Shown: positions 1-7,255 of the stretch, piece after piece
Layout of the letters: each line of letters opens with the position of its first letter
Position numbering within the stretch: the first letter of the stretch is position 1
Origin: Nitrosopumilus sp.
Lineage (GTDB): Archaea > Thermoproteota > Nitrososphaeria > Nitrososphaerales > Nitrosopumilaceae
Reading direction: 5' to 3'
Length of the DNA: 38,356 bases
NCBI RefSeq assembly: GCF_025699255.1
Contig: NZ_JAILWA010000014.1
Location: 1 to 38,356, forward strand
Notes under the pieces: generated by a model
Told to the model about the DNA's origin: nothing
Databases searched by the model: none
The model's input: only the letters and a program-made list of their open reading frames with translations
Made by a program: the position numbers and the translations under genes

Positions 1-412
1 TTCTGTCTCACTAACAGAATCACTATCTTTCACTGACGCAGTTGACACCACCAAAGCTGCATCCGTAGATCTAACAGAATCTATCACTTTCACTGACGCA
101 GTTGACACCACCAAATCAGCATCCGTAGATCTAACCGAATCACTATCATTTACTGACGCAGTTGACACAGCAACAACTATCATTGTCTCACTAACTGAAT
201 CTATGTTGTTTACTGACGCAGTAGAGACTCAGAAGACAGCATCCGTAGATCTAACAGAATCCATTACACTCACTGACGCAATAGATAATATTCAAGCAGC
301 TTCTGTCTCACTAACAGAATCACTATCATTCACTGACGCAGTTAACACAATTCATGAAGCAACTCTCACAATTACAGAATCTCTTAGTTTAGCTGATAGT
401 GCAACTGCATTA
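1..412 (+). repeat. 60-bp tandem repeats coding for 20-residue units
   Basis: Six units of exactly 60 bp lie head to tail from nt 1 to 360, followed by a degenerate seventh to about nt 412. All share a core reading ctaacagaatc and, in most, cactgacgcagttgacac. Two opening variants occur: one begins ttctgtctcact (units 1, 4 and 6, unit 4 slightly changed) and one atccgtagatct (units 2, 3 and 5). The reading frame is kept in every unit. The array continues off the left edge of the window. Confidence 0.95.
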
Positions 413-2638
413 GCAAATCTTGCATCTGATGAAGAATTAATTGAAAATGAACAAACTACTGTTAAAGTAACAACATCAAATAAAAAATTGGTTGTCACAT
501 CTTCATCTGCCAAATTAAAACTAGTTGAACTTGACAAAGTAAGCGGTACAAAACTGGACTATTCTAGACTTTTATCTGGAAATAATGTAACAATTACCAA
601 TGGTTGGACAGCAAAAGCAGACATAGATGAATCTACAACTACATTTGATGTAGAAGTAGTGATTTCAAATTCCACAAAAGTAACTGGACCTAGTGGTTGG
701 AGTGGTTTGCTAGAGATGCCAACATTTAAAGAAATTACAATTCCAGATTCGGAGACTAAAACGTATAGTGATATTACTGCAATCGAAATTGGATTATCAA
801 CTACCGAAATGACATTTGACAAACCAGCAAGAATAGAATTCTTAAGTGCTGGTGGAAATAGTGATCATGAAGCATTCTTCAAGAGAGCAGGAGATACATC
901 AGTCACATTTATCACCACAACATGTGATGCAGATGATCTTGCTACGGTAACAGCTCAACTTGCTGGTTCTGGAGAGTGTAAATTTGATGATGGAACAGAC
1001 CTTGTCATTTGGACTACACACTTTACATCATTTGGTGATGCTAGAGGTGCTTCCAAAGGAAGCCCAGGCTCTGGTTCTAGTGGTATAAGTGGTACTAGCG
1101 GAAGCAGTGGCGGTGGTGGCAGTACAGGTGCTGGAGCTGAAGCCAGTGGCGGATCTGGTGGATTTGGAGGAATTCTAGGAACACCATTAGCAATCAACGA
1201 GATTTCTTATGACAAATGTTCAGAGAATATGGCAAGAATAATAGTTTCAAGTGATGCAGATGTACCACCAACAGTCAAAGTAACTACTGCAAAATCTGGA
1301 GTGATATTTGCAATCTTGGCAGAAATTCAACCATATGAAGAACTAAACAAATTCTCAACTGTAGATAGATATCTATACGAACTTCCAATTTCATCTGATG
1401 AATCATTCATGTATGTTACAGCTACAGAAGAAGTAGGAAATTCAACTAATACTATAAGAGCTTCAGTTAAACTACTATCTTGTGAAGGAACTACTGTAAT
1501 TGTACCACTTCCAGACGATACAACTCCTGAAGCAGAGGCACCTGCAAGAATATTTGACACAAAGATTCAGATTGGAAATGGCACTGTCTATAATGCAGAG
1601 ACTGAATCAGAATTCTTATTCAATGATGGTAAAGACTTGACTGTTTCTGCAATTATTGATAGTACAACATCACTTGAACGAGTAGAACTTAGATCAATTT
1701 CAATGGGACAAACTGATTCTGAATACATTGGAATTAAGATGGATGTTACACCATTGTATGTTTCAAACTCTACATATGTGGTATCTGCAACAATACCCTC
1801 ATACTTCTCAGTAGAACCTGGAATGTCTTATTGGTTACACATAACTGATGAAGATGGTGGACAGACAGAATCAACTCACTACAATATTGGTGTAAAACCA
1901 ACTAGGGTATCTGATATTGAAATTGAAGTAGATATGCCAACAATTCGTCCATCTGGCTCTATTGTTCAACCAGAGTTCTATCTATTTAATGAAGATGAAC
2001 CATCCTATGGAATTGTATCTCTAATGGTAGATGGCCAAGTAGTCTCAAAGAGATCACAACTCTTTGGTACAGGCCAGACACAAATCATCTTTAATTGGAA
2101 TGTGCCATCATCTGATGGATATGTAACATATGATGTTCAAGGTGTAGTTGAATTGTATGATAACAGAATCACTACTACTTTGACTGAATTAGCTACACAT
2201 CCAAAAACTATCACGGTATCATCTAGCGATATGCCATCACTAGAAGTAATACAAAAAGATGGCCAGATCTTGGCAGATCCAGCTCTAGTTTATGCATCTA
2301 ATGCAGATTCTAGTCTTAGATTTACTGTAACTGATCCTAGTGGACAGTGTGTAATTGGCGGTGCAGATGAGTGTCTAATCAATGAAAGCACACGAGGAAA
2401 TCGTGGTGGATTGGAAAGTATTCCATACGGAGACCAAATACTAAGATTAAGATACAGTGGAGCAGATAATGCACTTGAGAGATTCTCAATTACATCAATT
2501 GATCCAATAGTTGGTCAGTGGAGTGTTTCATTAGAATCTGAAGATGATATTGTTCAGCAAGCCCATGCATCAGAAGATTCTGTTGTGAAGATAAAATACA
2601 GATATCATTCTGAAACCATCACACTATTTACTCAATGA
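2..2638 (+). CDS. Large secreted/surface repeat protein, 3' part (5' end outside window)
   Basis: The reading frame is open from the first complete codon in the window, so the true start lies upstream and at least 878 residues are visible. The first ~135 residues are 20-residue repeats built around a LTES-SFTDAV core. A mixed beta-rich domain follows (about nt 420-1040). It has two cysteines and ends in an HFTSF motif at nt 1019-1033. Next come a Gly/Ser linker (about nt 1045-1175) and further beta-sandwich-like segments up to the stop. No membrane anchor or PEFG-type sorting tail is visible at the C-terminus. Composition (Thr/Ser/Asp rich, few Lys) and repeats fit an extracellular protein of the kind common in marine ammonia-oxidising archaea; its function is unknown. 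It meets glyS tail to tail 15 nt downstream. Confidence 0.85.
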   Translation, partial: SVSLTESLSFTDAVDTTKAASVDLTESITFTDAVDTTKSASVDLTESLSFTDAVDTATTIIVSLTESMLFTDAVETQKTASVDLTESITLTDAIDNIQAASVSLTESLSFTDAVNTIHEATLTITESLSLADSATALANLASDEELIENEQTTVKVTTSNKKLVVTSSSAKLKLVELDKVSGTKLDYSRLLSGNNVTITNGWTAKADIDESTTTFDVEVVISNSTKVTGPSGWSGLLEMPTFKEITIPDSETKTYSDITAIEIGLSTTEMTFDKPARIEFLSAGGNSDHEAFFKRAGDTSVTFITTTCDADDLATVTAQLAGSGECKFDDGTDLVIWTTHFTSFGDARGASKGSPGSGSSGISGTSGSSGGGGSTGAGAEASGGSGGFGGILGTPLAINEISYDKCSENMARIIVSSDADVPPTVKVTTAKSGVIFAILAEIQPYEELNKFSTVDRYLYELPISSDESFMYVTATEEVGNSTNTIRASVKLLSCEGTTVIVPLPDDTTPEAEAPARIFDTKIQIGNGTVYNAETESEFLFNDGKDLTVSAIIDSTTSLERVELRSISMGQTDSEYIGIKMDVTPLYVSNSTYVVSATIPSYFSVEPGMSYWLHITDEDGGQTESTHYNIGVKPTRVSDIEIEVDMPTIRPSGSIVQPEFYLFNEDEPSYGIVSLMVDGQVVSKRSQLFGTGQTQIIFNWNVPSSDGYVTYDVQGVVELYDNRITTTLTELATHPKTITVSSSDMPSLEVIQKDGQILADPALVYASNADSSLRFTVTDPSGQCVIGGADECLINESTRGNRGGLESIPYGDQILRLRYSGADNALERFSITSIDPIVGQWSVSLESEDDIVQQAHASEDSVVKIKYRYHSETITLFTQ

Positions 2639-2639
2639 T

Positions 2640-2667
2640 TTGCATATTTTCATTTATGGATATGCAA
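2640..2667. terminator. Hairpin between converging genes
   Basis: An 8-bp perfect inverted repeat (TTGCATAT at 2640-2647, ATATGCAA at 2660-2667) with a 12-nt loop sits between the stop of the surface protein gene and the last codons of glyS. It is flanked by T-rich sequence. It could end transcription in both directions, but archaeal termination relies mainly on T-runs, so the role is a guess. Confidence 0.3.
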
Positions 2668-4114
2668 TTGAGTGAATTACCTCAGAATCAAGATCTGAAA
2701 TACTAATTCTTTTTTGTTCCATACTATCTCTCATACGAATTGTTACTGTTTCATCTTCTAGTGTTTGATGATCTACAGTTATTGCAAATGGTGATCCTAT
2801 CTCATCTAGTCTTCTGTATCTTCTACCTATGGCACCAGAATGATCCAAAAATGCATCGCATTTTCTTTTTAATTGAAGATAAATATCATCTGCTTTCTCT
2901 TTTAATCCGTCTTTTTTTACTAGAGATAAAATTCCAATGTGTACAGGAGACAAGTATGGCTTTAGAGACAAAACAATCCTCTCATGTTCCTTATCGTCTT
3001 TCAAACTATGCTCTAAAATTGTATACAAACTTCTGTCAATTCCCATAGAGATTTCAAATACGTGAGGTAAGACTTTGTCATCTCCATCCATTATCTCAAA
3101 CTTTTGTTTACTCTTTTTCTCGTGACTAGACAAATCATAATCAGATCGATAGTTACATGCCACCAATTCAAGCCATCCGATTGTAGTTTCTACTTCAAAA
3201 TCAAATGCAACTTCAGCATAGAATGCTTTTTCTTTATCTCCTAGTTTTCTAAATCTACTTTTTGTAATATCAATTCCTGTTTTCTCATAAAATTCAGTTA
3301 AAATTCCCAAATAGTATGCAACAAACTTATTTGGAACAACTCCTGAATCAACTGCATCTTTGCATGTCATAGAAACAGGTTCTTCATATGTTTGTACTCT
3401 AATAATGACATCTTGAATTTCTGAGAATTTTTCCATCTCTGATAATTTCAAAGGATTACAAAATACCTCTATTTCTGCTTGATAAAATTCTCTTAATCGT
3501 AGTAAACTTTGTCTTGGGGCAATCTCATTTCTAAAACTCTTACCTACTTGTGCTATTCCTAAAGGAAGTTTACCTCTCATTGTTTTGTACAATCTAGGAA
3601 AATCTACAAAGATTGACTGACATGTCTCAGGTCTAAGATAAGCTTCCTCCTCTTCAGGACCAATACCAACTTTAAACATCATATTGAAATTTTTGGTCTT
3701 ATCAAAACCTCCTTTACATTTTGGACATTTGATATTATTTTCAGAAATTGCTTTATCAAATTCTTCCAAGTCAGCACTTTCTGGAATTTCAATTTGTGTT
3801 AGTTCTGCAATAGTTCTATCTGCTCGAAATGTTGCATTACATTTTGTACATTTTATTATTGGATCAGCAAAATTTCCCAAATGACCTGATGCCTCAAAAA
3901 CCGATTTTGACATGATTTGAGATCCATCTATCTCAAGCATTCCATCTCGTCTAATTAGCTCCCTTCTCCATAATTCTAAGAATTTATTTTTTAGACTGAC
4001 TCCGGATGGACCATATTCCCAAAATCCCGCCTGTGCATCCGCATATACCTCACAACTAGGAAAATAAAACCCACGCTCAAGTGCTAGTTTCATTACTGCT
4101 TCATAATCCATCAT
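2654..4114 (-). CDS. glyS: Glycyl-tRNA synthetase (class II, dimeric type)
   Basis: This 486-residue protein charges tRNA-Gly. The N-terminus carries the family signature GFYFPSCEVY followed by FWEYGPSG. Class II motif 2 is visible as FRNEIAPR, and motif 3 lies in the segment ending FEISMGIDRSLY. Two CxxC pairs (CTKC and CPKC) form the zinc-binding insertion usual for archaeal and eukaryotic GlyRS. The C-terminal anticodon-binding domain contains the conserved IGRRYRRLDEIG stretch. The ORF begins with two Met codons and either may be used. It lies 28 nt behind nfo on the same strand, so the two are probably co-transcribed. A tRNA-Gly(CCC) gene is found 7.5 kb away in the same window. Confidence 0.97.
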   Translation of the reverse strand: MMDYEAVMKLALERGFYFPSCEVYADAQAGFWEYGPSGVSLKNKFLELWRRELIRRDGMLEIDGSQIMSKSVFEASGHLGNFADPIIKCTKCNATFRADRTIAELTQIEIPESADLEEFDKAISENNIKCPKCKGGFDKTKNFNMMFKVGIGPEEEEAYLRPETCQSIFVDFPRLYKTMRGKLPLGIAQVGKSFRNEIAPRQSLLRLREFYQAEIEVFCNPLKLSEMEKFSEIQDVIIRVQTYEEPVSMTCKDAVDSGVVPNKFVAYYLGILTEFYEKTGIDITKSRFRKLGDKEKAFYAEVAFDFEVETTIGWLELVACNYRSDYDLSSHEKKSKQKFEIMDGDDKVLPHVFEISMGIDRSLYTILEHSLKDDKEHERIVLSLKPYLSPVHIGILSLVKKDGLKEKADDIYLQLKRKCDAFLDHSGAIGRRYRRLDEIGSPFAITVDHQTLEDETVTIRMRDSMEQKRISISDLDSEVIHSIAYP

Positions 4115-4142
4115 AACATCAACTTATTCATGAAATAAATTT

Positions 4143-4982
4143 CTACGCAAACTCCTTTGCCACTCTGACATTTTCAAAGTCATCACGGTCATCATCAATA
4201 GGAGTCTCTAAAATTATTGGAATCTTTTTCTTGTTTACCAACTTTACAACAGCAGAAATTCCTTTCTTGCCAATTCCACCTAAACCCAAATGATAATGTC
4301 TATCAAGATTGCAACCAAGATCTCCTTTAGCATCATTTAGATGAAGAATTTTTAAATTGTCTATTCCTACATATTTGTCAAATTCTGAAAAAGTTTTCTT
4401 TACAGCTTCTTCAGTTTTTAAATCATATCCTGCAACAAATGCATGACATGTATCTAAACAAACTCCAAATTTTTTTGTAGGTTTTAATTGTTTGAAAATT
4501 TCCCCAAGCTGTTTAAAATCAGAACCAACAGAATTTTTCTGACCCGCAGTATTTTCTAACAAAATCATTACATCATTTTTTATTTTACCTGCTTTTGTTA
4601 ATCCTTCAACTAGTCTTTTAATTCCAGCTTCGTCACCTGTTCCCAAATGACTTCCAAGATGTGTTACAAGATATGGAATTCCTAATTGTGCGCACCTTTC
4701 ACTTTCATCAATCAAAGTTTTAACAGATTTTTCAAAACCGTCATCTTTGGGTGTTGCAAGATTAGGCAAGTATGGCATATGTGCGCATGTAGCCAACCTG
4801 TCAATTTTACTGGTTTTTAGTTTTAATTTAAAATTATCAATGTCTTCTTTAGAAAGTGGTTTTGCATGCCAACCTCTTGGATTTCTAGTAAAAATTTGAA
4901 ATGCTGAACATTTTCTTTCAACTGCATTATCTACTGACTTGTCAATTGATCCAGATATAGAAACATGACATCCAATTTTCAT
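4143..4982 (-). CDS. nfo: Endonuclease IV (AP endonuclease)
   Basis: This 279-residue TIM-barrel enzyme of the endonuclease IV family cuts DNA 5' to abasic sites in base excision repair. The N-terminus MKIGCHVSISG is typical. The metal-binding residues are present in VTHLGSHLG, LLENTAG, CLDTCHAFVAGYD, LHLNDAKGDLG with the following DRHYHLGLG, and the terminal ILETP. Length matches the family. It is first in a probable two-gene unit with glyS. A TATA-like box (5005-5012) lies about 26 nt upstream of the ATG, which suggests a leaderless transcript divergent from priL. Confidence 0.97.
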   Translation of the reverse strand: MKIGCHVSISGSIDKSVDNAVERKCSAFQIFTRNPRGWHAKPLSKEDIDNFKLKLKTSKIDRLATCAHMPYLPNLATPKDDGFEKSVKTLIDESERCAQLGIPYLVTHLGSHLGTGDEAGIKRLVEGLTKAGKIKNDVMILLENTAGQKNSVGSDFKQLGEIFKQLKPTKKFGVCLDTCHAFVAGYDLKTEEAVKKTFSEFDKYVGIDNLKILHLNDAKGDLGCNLDRHYHLGLGGIGKKGISAVVKLVNKKKIPIILETPIDDDRDDFENVRVAKEFA

Positions 4983-5004
4983 ATGTAGAATTTTCCTAAA
5001 ACAT

Positions 5005-5012
5005 AATTTAAA
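5005..5012 (-). promoter_or_regulatory. TATA-like box for nfo-glyS
   Basis: AATTTAAA is centred about 26 nt upstream of the nfo ATG. That is the spacing expected when the start codon is also the transcription start. It lies in the 85-nt gap between the divergent nfo and priL genes. Confidence 0.5.
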
Positions 5013-5038
5013 CCAGCATCAAAATCCAAAAAATCAGA

Positions 5039-5046
5039 TTTTTAAG
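5039..5046 (+). promoter_or_regulatory. TATA-like box for priL-priS
   Basis: TTTTTAAG is centred about 25 nt upstream of the priL ATG at 5068, again fitting a leaderless mRNA. It is about 30 nt from the opposing nfo box, so two back-to-back core promoters share one short spacer. Confidence 0.5.
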
Positions 5047-5067
5047 TAAACTAGGTAAATTACTTTC

Positions 5068-6093
5068 ATGCTTGCACTTGGTCAGGATGAAATTGCCAAA
5101 TACCCATTTTTAGCAGATGCAGGACAATATCTTAAAGATCAAGGTTTCTCACTTGAACAATTTGGTTCAGATCCTGACTTGAAACAGCTTATTGACAAAG
5201 CATATGATCGAATTAGAGTAGCTGCTGATGGAAAAATCTACAAATCTGATCTAGATGGAGATCATGTTTCAAAAGAAGCTGCTTTACCAAGAGAAGTATT
5301 TTCATTTCTTTTAGCAATTGTTTTATTGAAACTTAGTGGAATGCATACTCTCATCAAGAGATTTGCATTAGCAGAGGCAAGACGTGCAGAAAAATATTTA
5401 GAAAAAGATCTAGCAAATATTTCAGATGAATCAAAAAATCAACTTGCAATAAGAGTAATTGATGATCTTTTTTCAGTTCAAGTGAAAAAATTAGATGATT
5501 TTTTTATAATTCCTGTTTTTAATTACCTAAAACATTCAATTAATTTTCATGAACGAGAATGGAAACTAATTAATCGACATGTTGAGAATGGTCAAGTTTA
5601 TCTTTCACCTCATGAAACAGTTCGATTAATCAGAAAAGAATTAGGAACATACATCAACTCAAAGATCGTAAATGCTAGAACGCCTACAATGATTCCTGGT
5701 TTTGAAGATTCAGTGAATAAACTGGTTTCATTATCAAAAAAATTTGTAACATATACTGTTACCACAGGAGAATATCCTCCTTGTGTAAAACATGCAATTG
5801 AAGTTCTTGAAAAAGGAGAAAACCTTCCTCATTCAGGAAGATTTATGCTTGCAACTTTTCTTTTATCAAAAGGACAATCAGTTCAGCAAATTGCACCTCT
5901 GTTCAAAAATGCTCCCGATTATAATGAACGCGTAACGTTATACCAACTAAATCATTTGGCAGGTACATCAGGAGCTGGCACACAATATTCCTGTCCATCC
6001 TGTGAGAAATTAAAAACTCAAGATTTATGCTTTGCAACTCCTGAATGTGATAATATTATCAATCCTTTACAATTTGGAAGGAAGAAAAAATAA
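5068..6093 (+). CDS. priL: DNA primase large subunit PriL
   Basis: This 341-residue protein is the regulatory and iron-sulfur subunit of the archaeal/eukaryotic primase, which makes RNA primers with PriS. The C-terminal third contains the conserved cysteines C239 (in EYPPC), C309, C312, C321 and C327; four of these should hold the [4Fe-4S] cluster. The helical N-terminal domain with an acidic, Leu-rich profile is as expected. The ATG at 5068 is preceded by a well-placed TATA box. The stop codon overlaps the priS start by one base (TAATG), indicating translational coupling and equal production of the two subunits. Confidence 0.95.
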   Translation: MLALGQDEIAKYPFLADAGQYLKDQGFSLEQFGSDPDLKQLIDKAYDRIRVAADGKIYKSDLDGDHVSKEAALPREVFSFLLAIVLLKLSGMHTLIKRFALAEARRAEKYLEKDLANISDESKNQLAIRVIDDLFSVQVKKLDDFFIIPVFNYLKHSINFHEREWKLINRHVENGQVYLSPHETVRLIRKELGTYINSKIVNARTPTMIPGFEDSVNKLVSLSKKFVTYTVTTGEYPPCVKHAIEVLEKGENLPHSGRFMLATFLLSKGQSVQQIAPLFKNAPDYNERVTLYQLNHLAGTSGAGTQYSCPSCEKLKTQDLCFATPECDNIINPLQFGRKKK

Positions 6094-7214
6094 TGCAAGA
6101 TACTGATATACAATTTCTAGAGAGTTCTTTTAAAAAATATTATTTTGATCATTTTGATCAAATCAAAGTACCTGAAAGAACATCTGAAAGAGAATTTGGC
6201 TATCAAAAATTTAATTCTGGAATGACTCGTCATATTGCAATTAGAGATGATAAAGAATTACATCTAATGTTGATACAAAATATTCCATCCGATGTTTATT
6301 GTTCTAATGCATACTATACATTTCCCAATTTACCTATGAACGAAAAAGATTGGAAAGAAGCAGATTTGATTTTTGATATTGATGCAAAGGATCTTAATTT
6401 ACTATGTAGAGAAAGTCATACAGTTTCAATTTGTAATGAATGCAGTGATGTTTCAAAAGGTTCTTTACAGTGCACTAAATGCAATTCTACTAAATTAGAA
6501 AAAAAATCTTTACCATGCAAAAACTGTATTGAAGCCTCAAAAACTGAAGTTGTTAAACTGTCTAAAGTCTTAATTGATGATCTTGCAGTATCTAAAGATG
6601 ATATTCATGTATATTTTTCTGGAAATGAGGGATTTCATGTTTATGTGTACAATTCACAATTCCAAGAAATTGGATCTAGAGAACGATCTGAATTGACAGA
6701 TTATATCTCATTCCGTGGAGTAATTCCTGAATCATTTGGAATGAAAAAAATTAAACCAAACAGATCATCTTTTCCAAATTTTGAAGACAAAGGATGGAAA
6801 GGAAGATTTGCCAAAGAAGTTTTTGGCTCAAAATCTAAACGCTCAAAAATAATTACAGAATTACTTGCAAATGGCTATTCGTCTTTCCAAAAAACTTTAG
6901 ATGACGTGGCTGAAAACATTGGTGTTAAAATTGATCCAAATGTGACAATGGATATCCATAGAATTTTTAGACTTCCTGGCTCAATTAACAGTAAAAGTGG
7001 ACTTTCAAAAATTCAGTGTAGTAATTTAACAACATTTGATCCATACACTGAAGCATCTTTTCTTAGTGATGAAACTATCGAAGTCTTAGCAAATTGTCCA
7101 ATAGAATTCAAATTAAAAAATAAAAAATTTGGCCCCTACAACAATGAGAAAGTGACAGTTCCAGGATTTGTTGCAGTGTACATGATTTGTAAAAAATTAG
7201 CAACAATAGCTTGA
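6093..7214 (+). CDS. priS: DNA primase small (catalytic) subunit PriS
   Basis: This 373-residue protein is the catalytic primase subunit. The catalytic acidic pair is visible as FDIDAKD (D95, D97). A zinc-binding insertion follows, with cysteines near 105, 114, 117, 127, 130, 142 and 145 and a histidine at 109, more cysteines than a single zinc site needs. Further conserved segments are YFSGNEGFHVYV (the SGxxGxHV-type motif) and HRIFRLPGSINSKSG, typical of AEP-type primases. It starts at the ATG overlapping the priL stop. A perfect palindrome follows the stop codon. Confidence 0.96.
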   Translation: MQDTDIQFLESSFKKYYFDHFDQIKVPERTSEREFGYQKFNSGMTRHIAIRDDKELHLMLIQNIPSDVYCSNAYYTFPNLPMNEKDWKEADLIFDIDAKDLNLLCRESHTVSICNECSDVSKGSLQCTKCNSTKLEKKSLPCKNCIEASKTEVVKLSKVLIDDLAVSKDDIHVYFSGNEGFHVYVYNSQFQEIGSRERSELTDYISFRGVIPESFGMKKIKPNRSSFPNFEDKGWKGRFAKEVFGSKSKRSKIITELLANGYSSFQKTLDDVAENIGVKIDPNVTMDIHRIFRLPGSINSKSGLSKIQCSNLTTFDPYTEASFLSDETIEVLANCPIEFKLKNKKFGPYNNEKVTVPGFVAVYMICKKLATIA

Positions 7215-7216
7215 TT

Positions 7217-7226
7217 TTACCGGTAA
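7217..7226. promoter_or_regulatory. Perfect 10-bp palindrome TTACCGGTAA
   Basis: This lies two bases after the priS stop and about 30 nt before the start of the UPF0182 gene, directly upstream of an ATTAATTTA box. A GC-centred palindrome at this position could be an operator for the downstream gene or a chance event. Confidence 0.25.
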
Positions 7227-7255
7227 GACATTAATTTACCAAATCTCAACAAAAT

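Noticed and set aside
1..412. 60-bp periodic repeats as a possible CRISPR array
   Set aside because: Units are contiguous with no unique spacers, keep an open reading frame and encode a regular peptide repeat.
955..1197. Minus-strand proline-rich ORF opposite the surface protein
   Set aside because: It is the mirror of the Gly/Ser linker coding sequence; no independent start signal or family.
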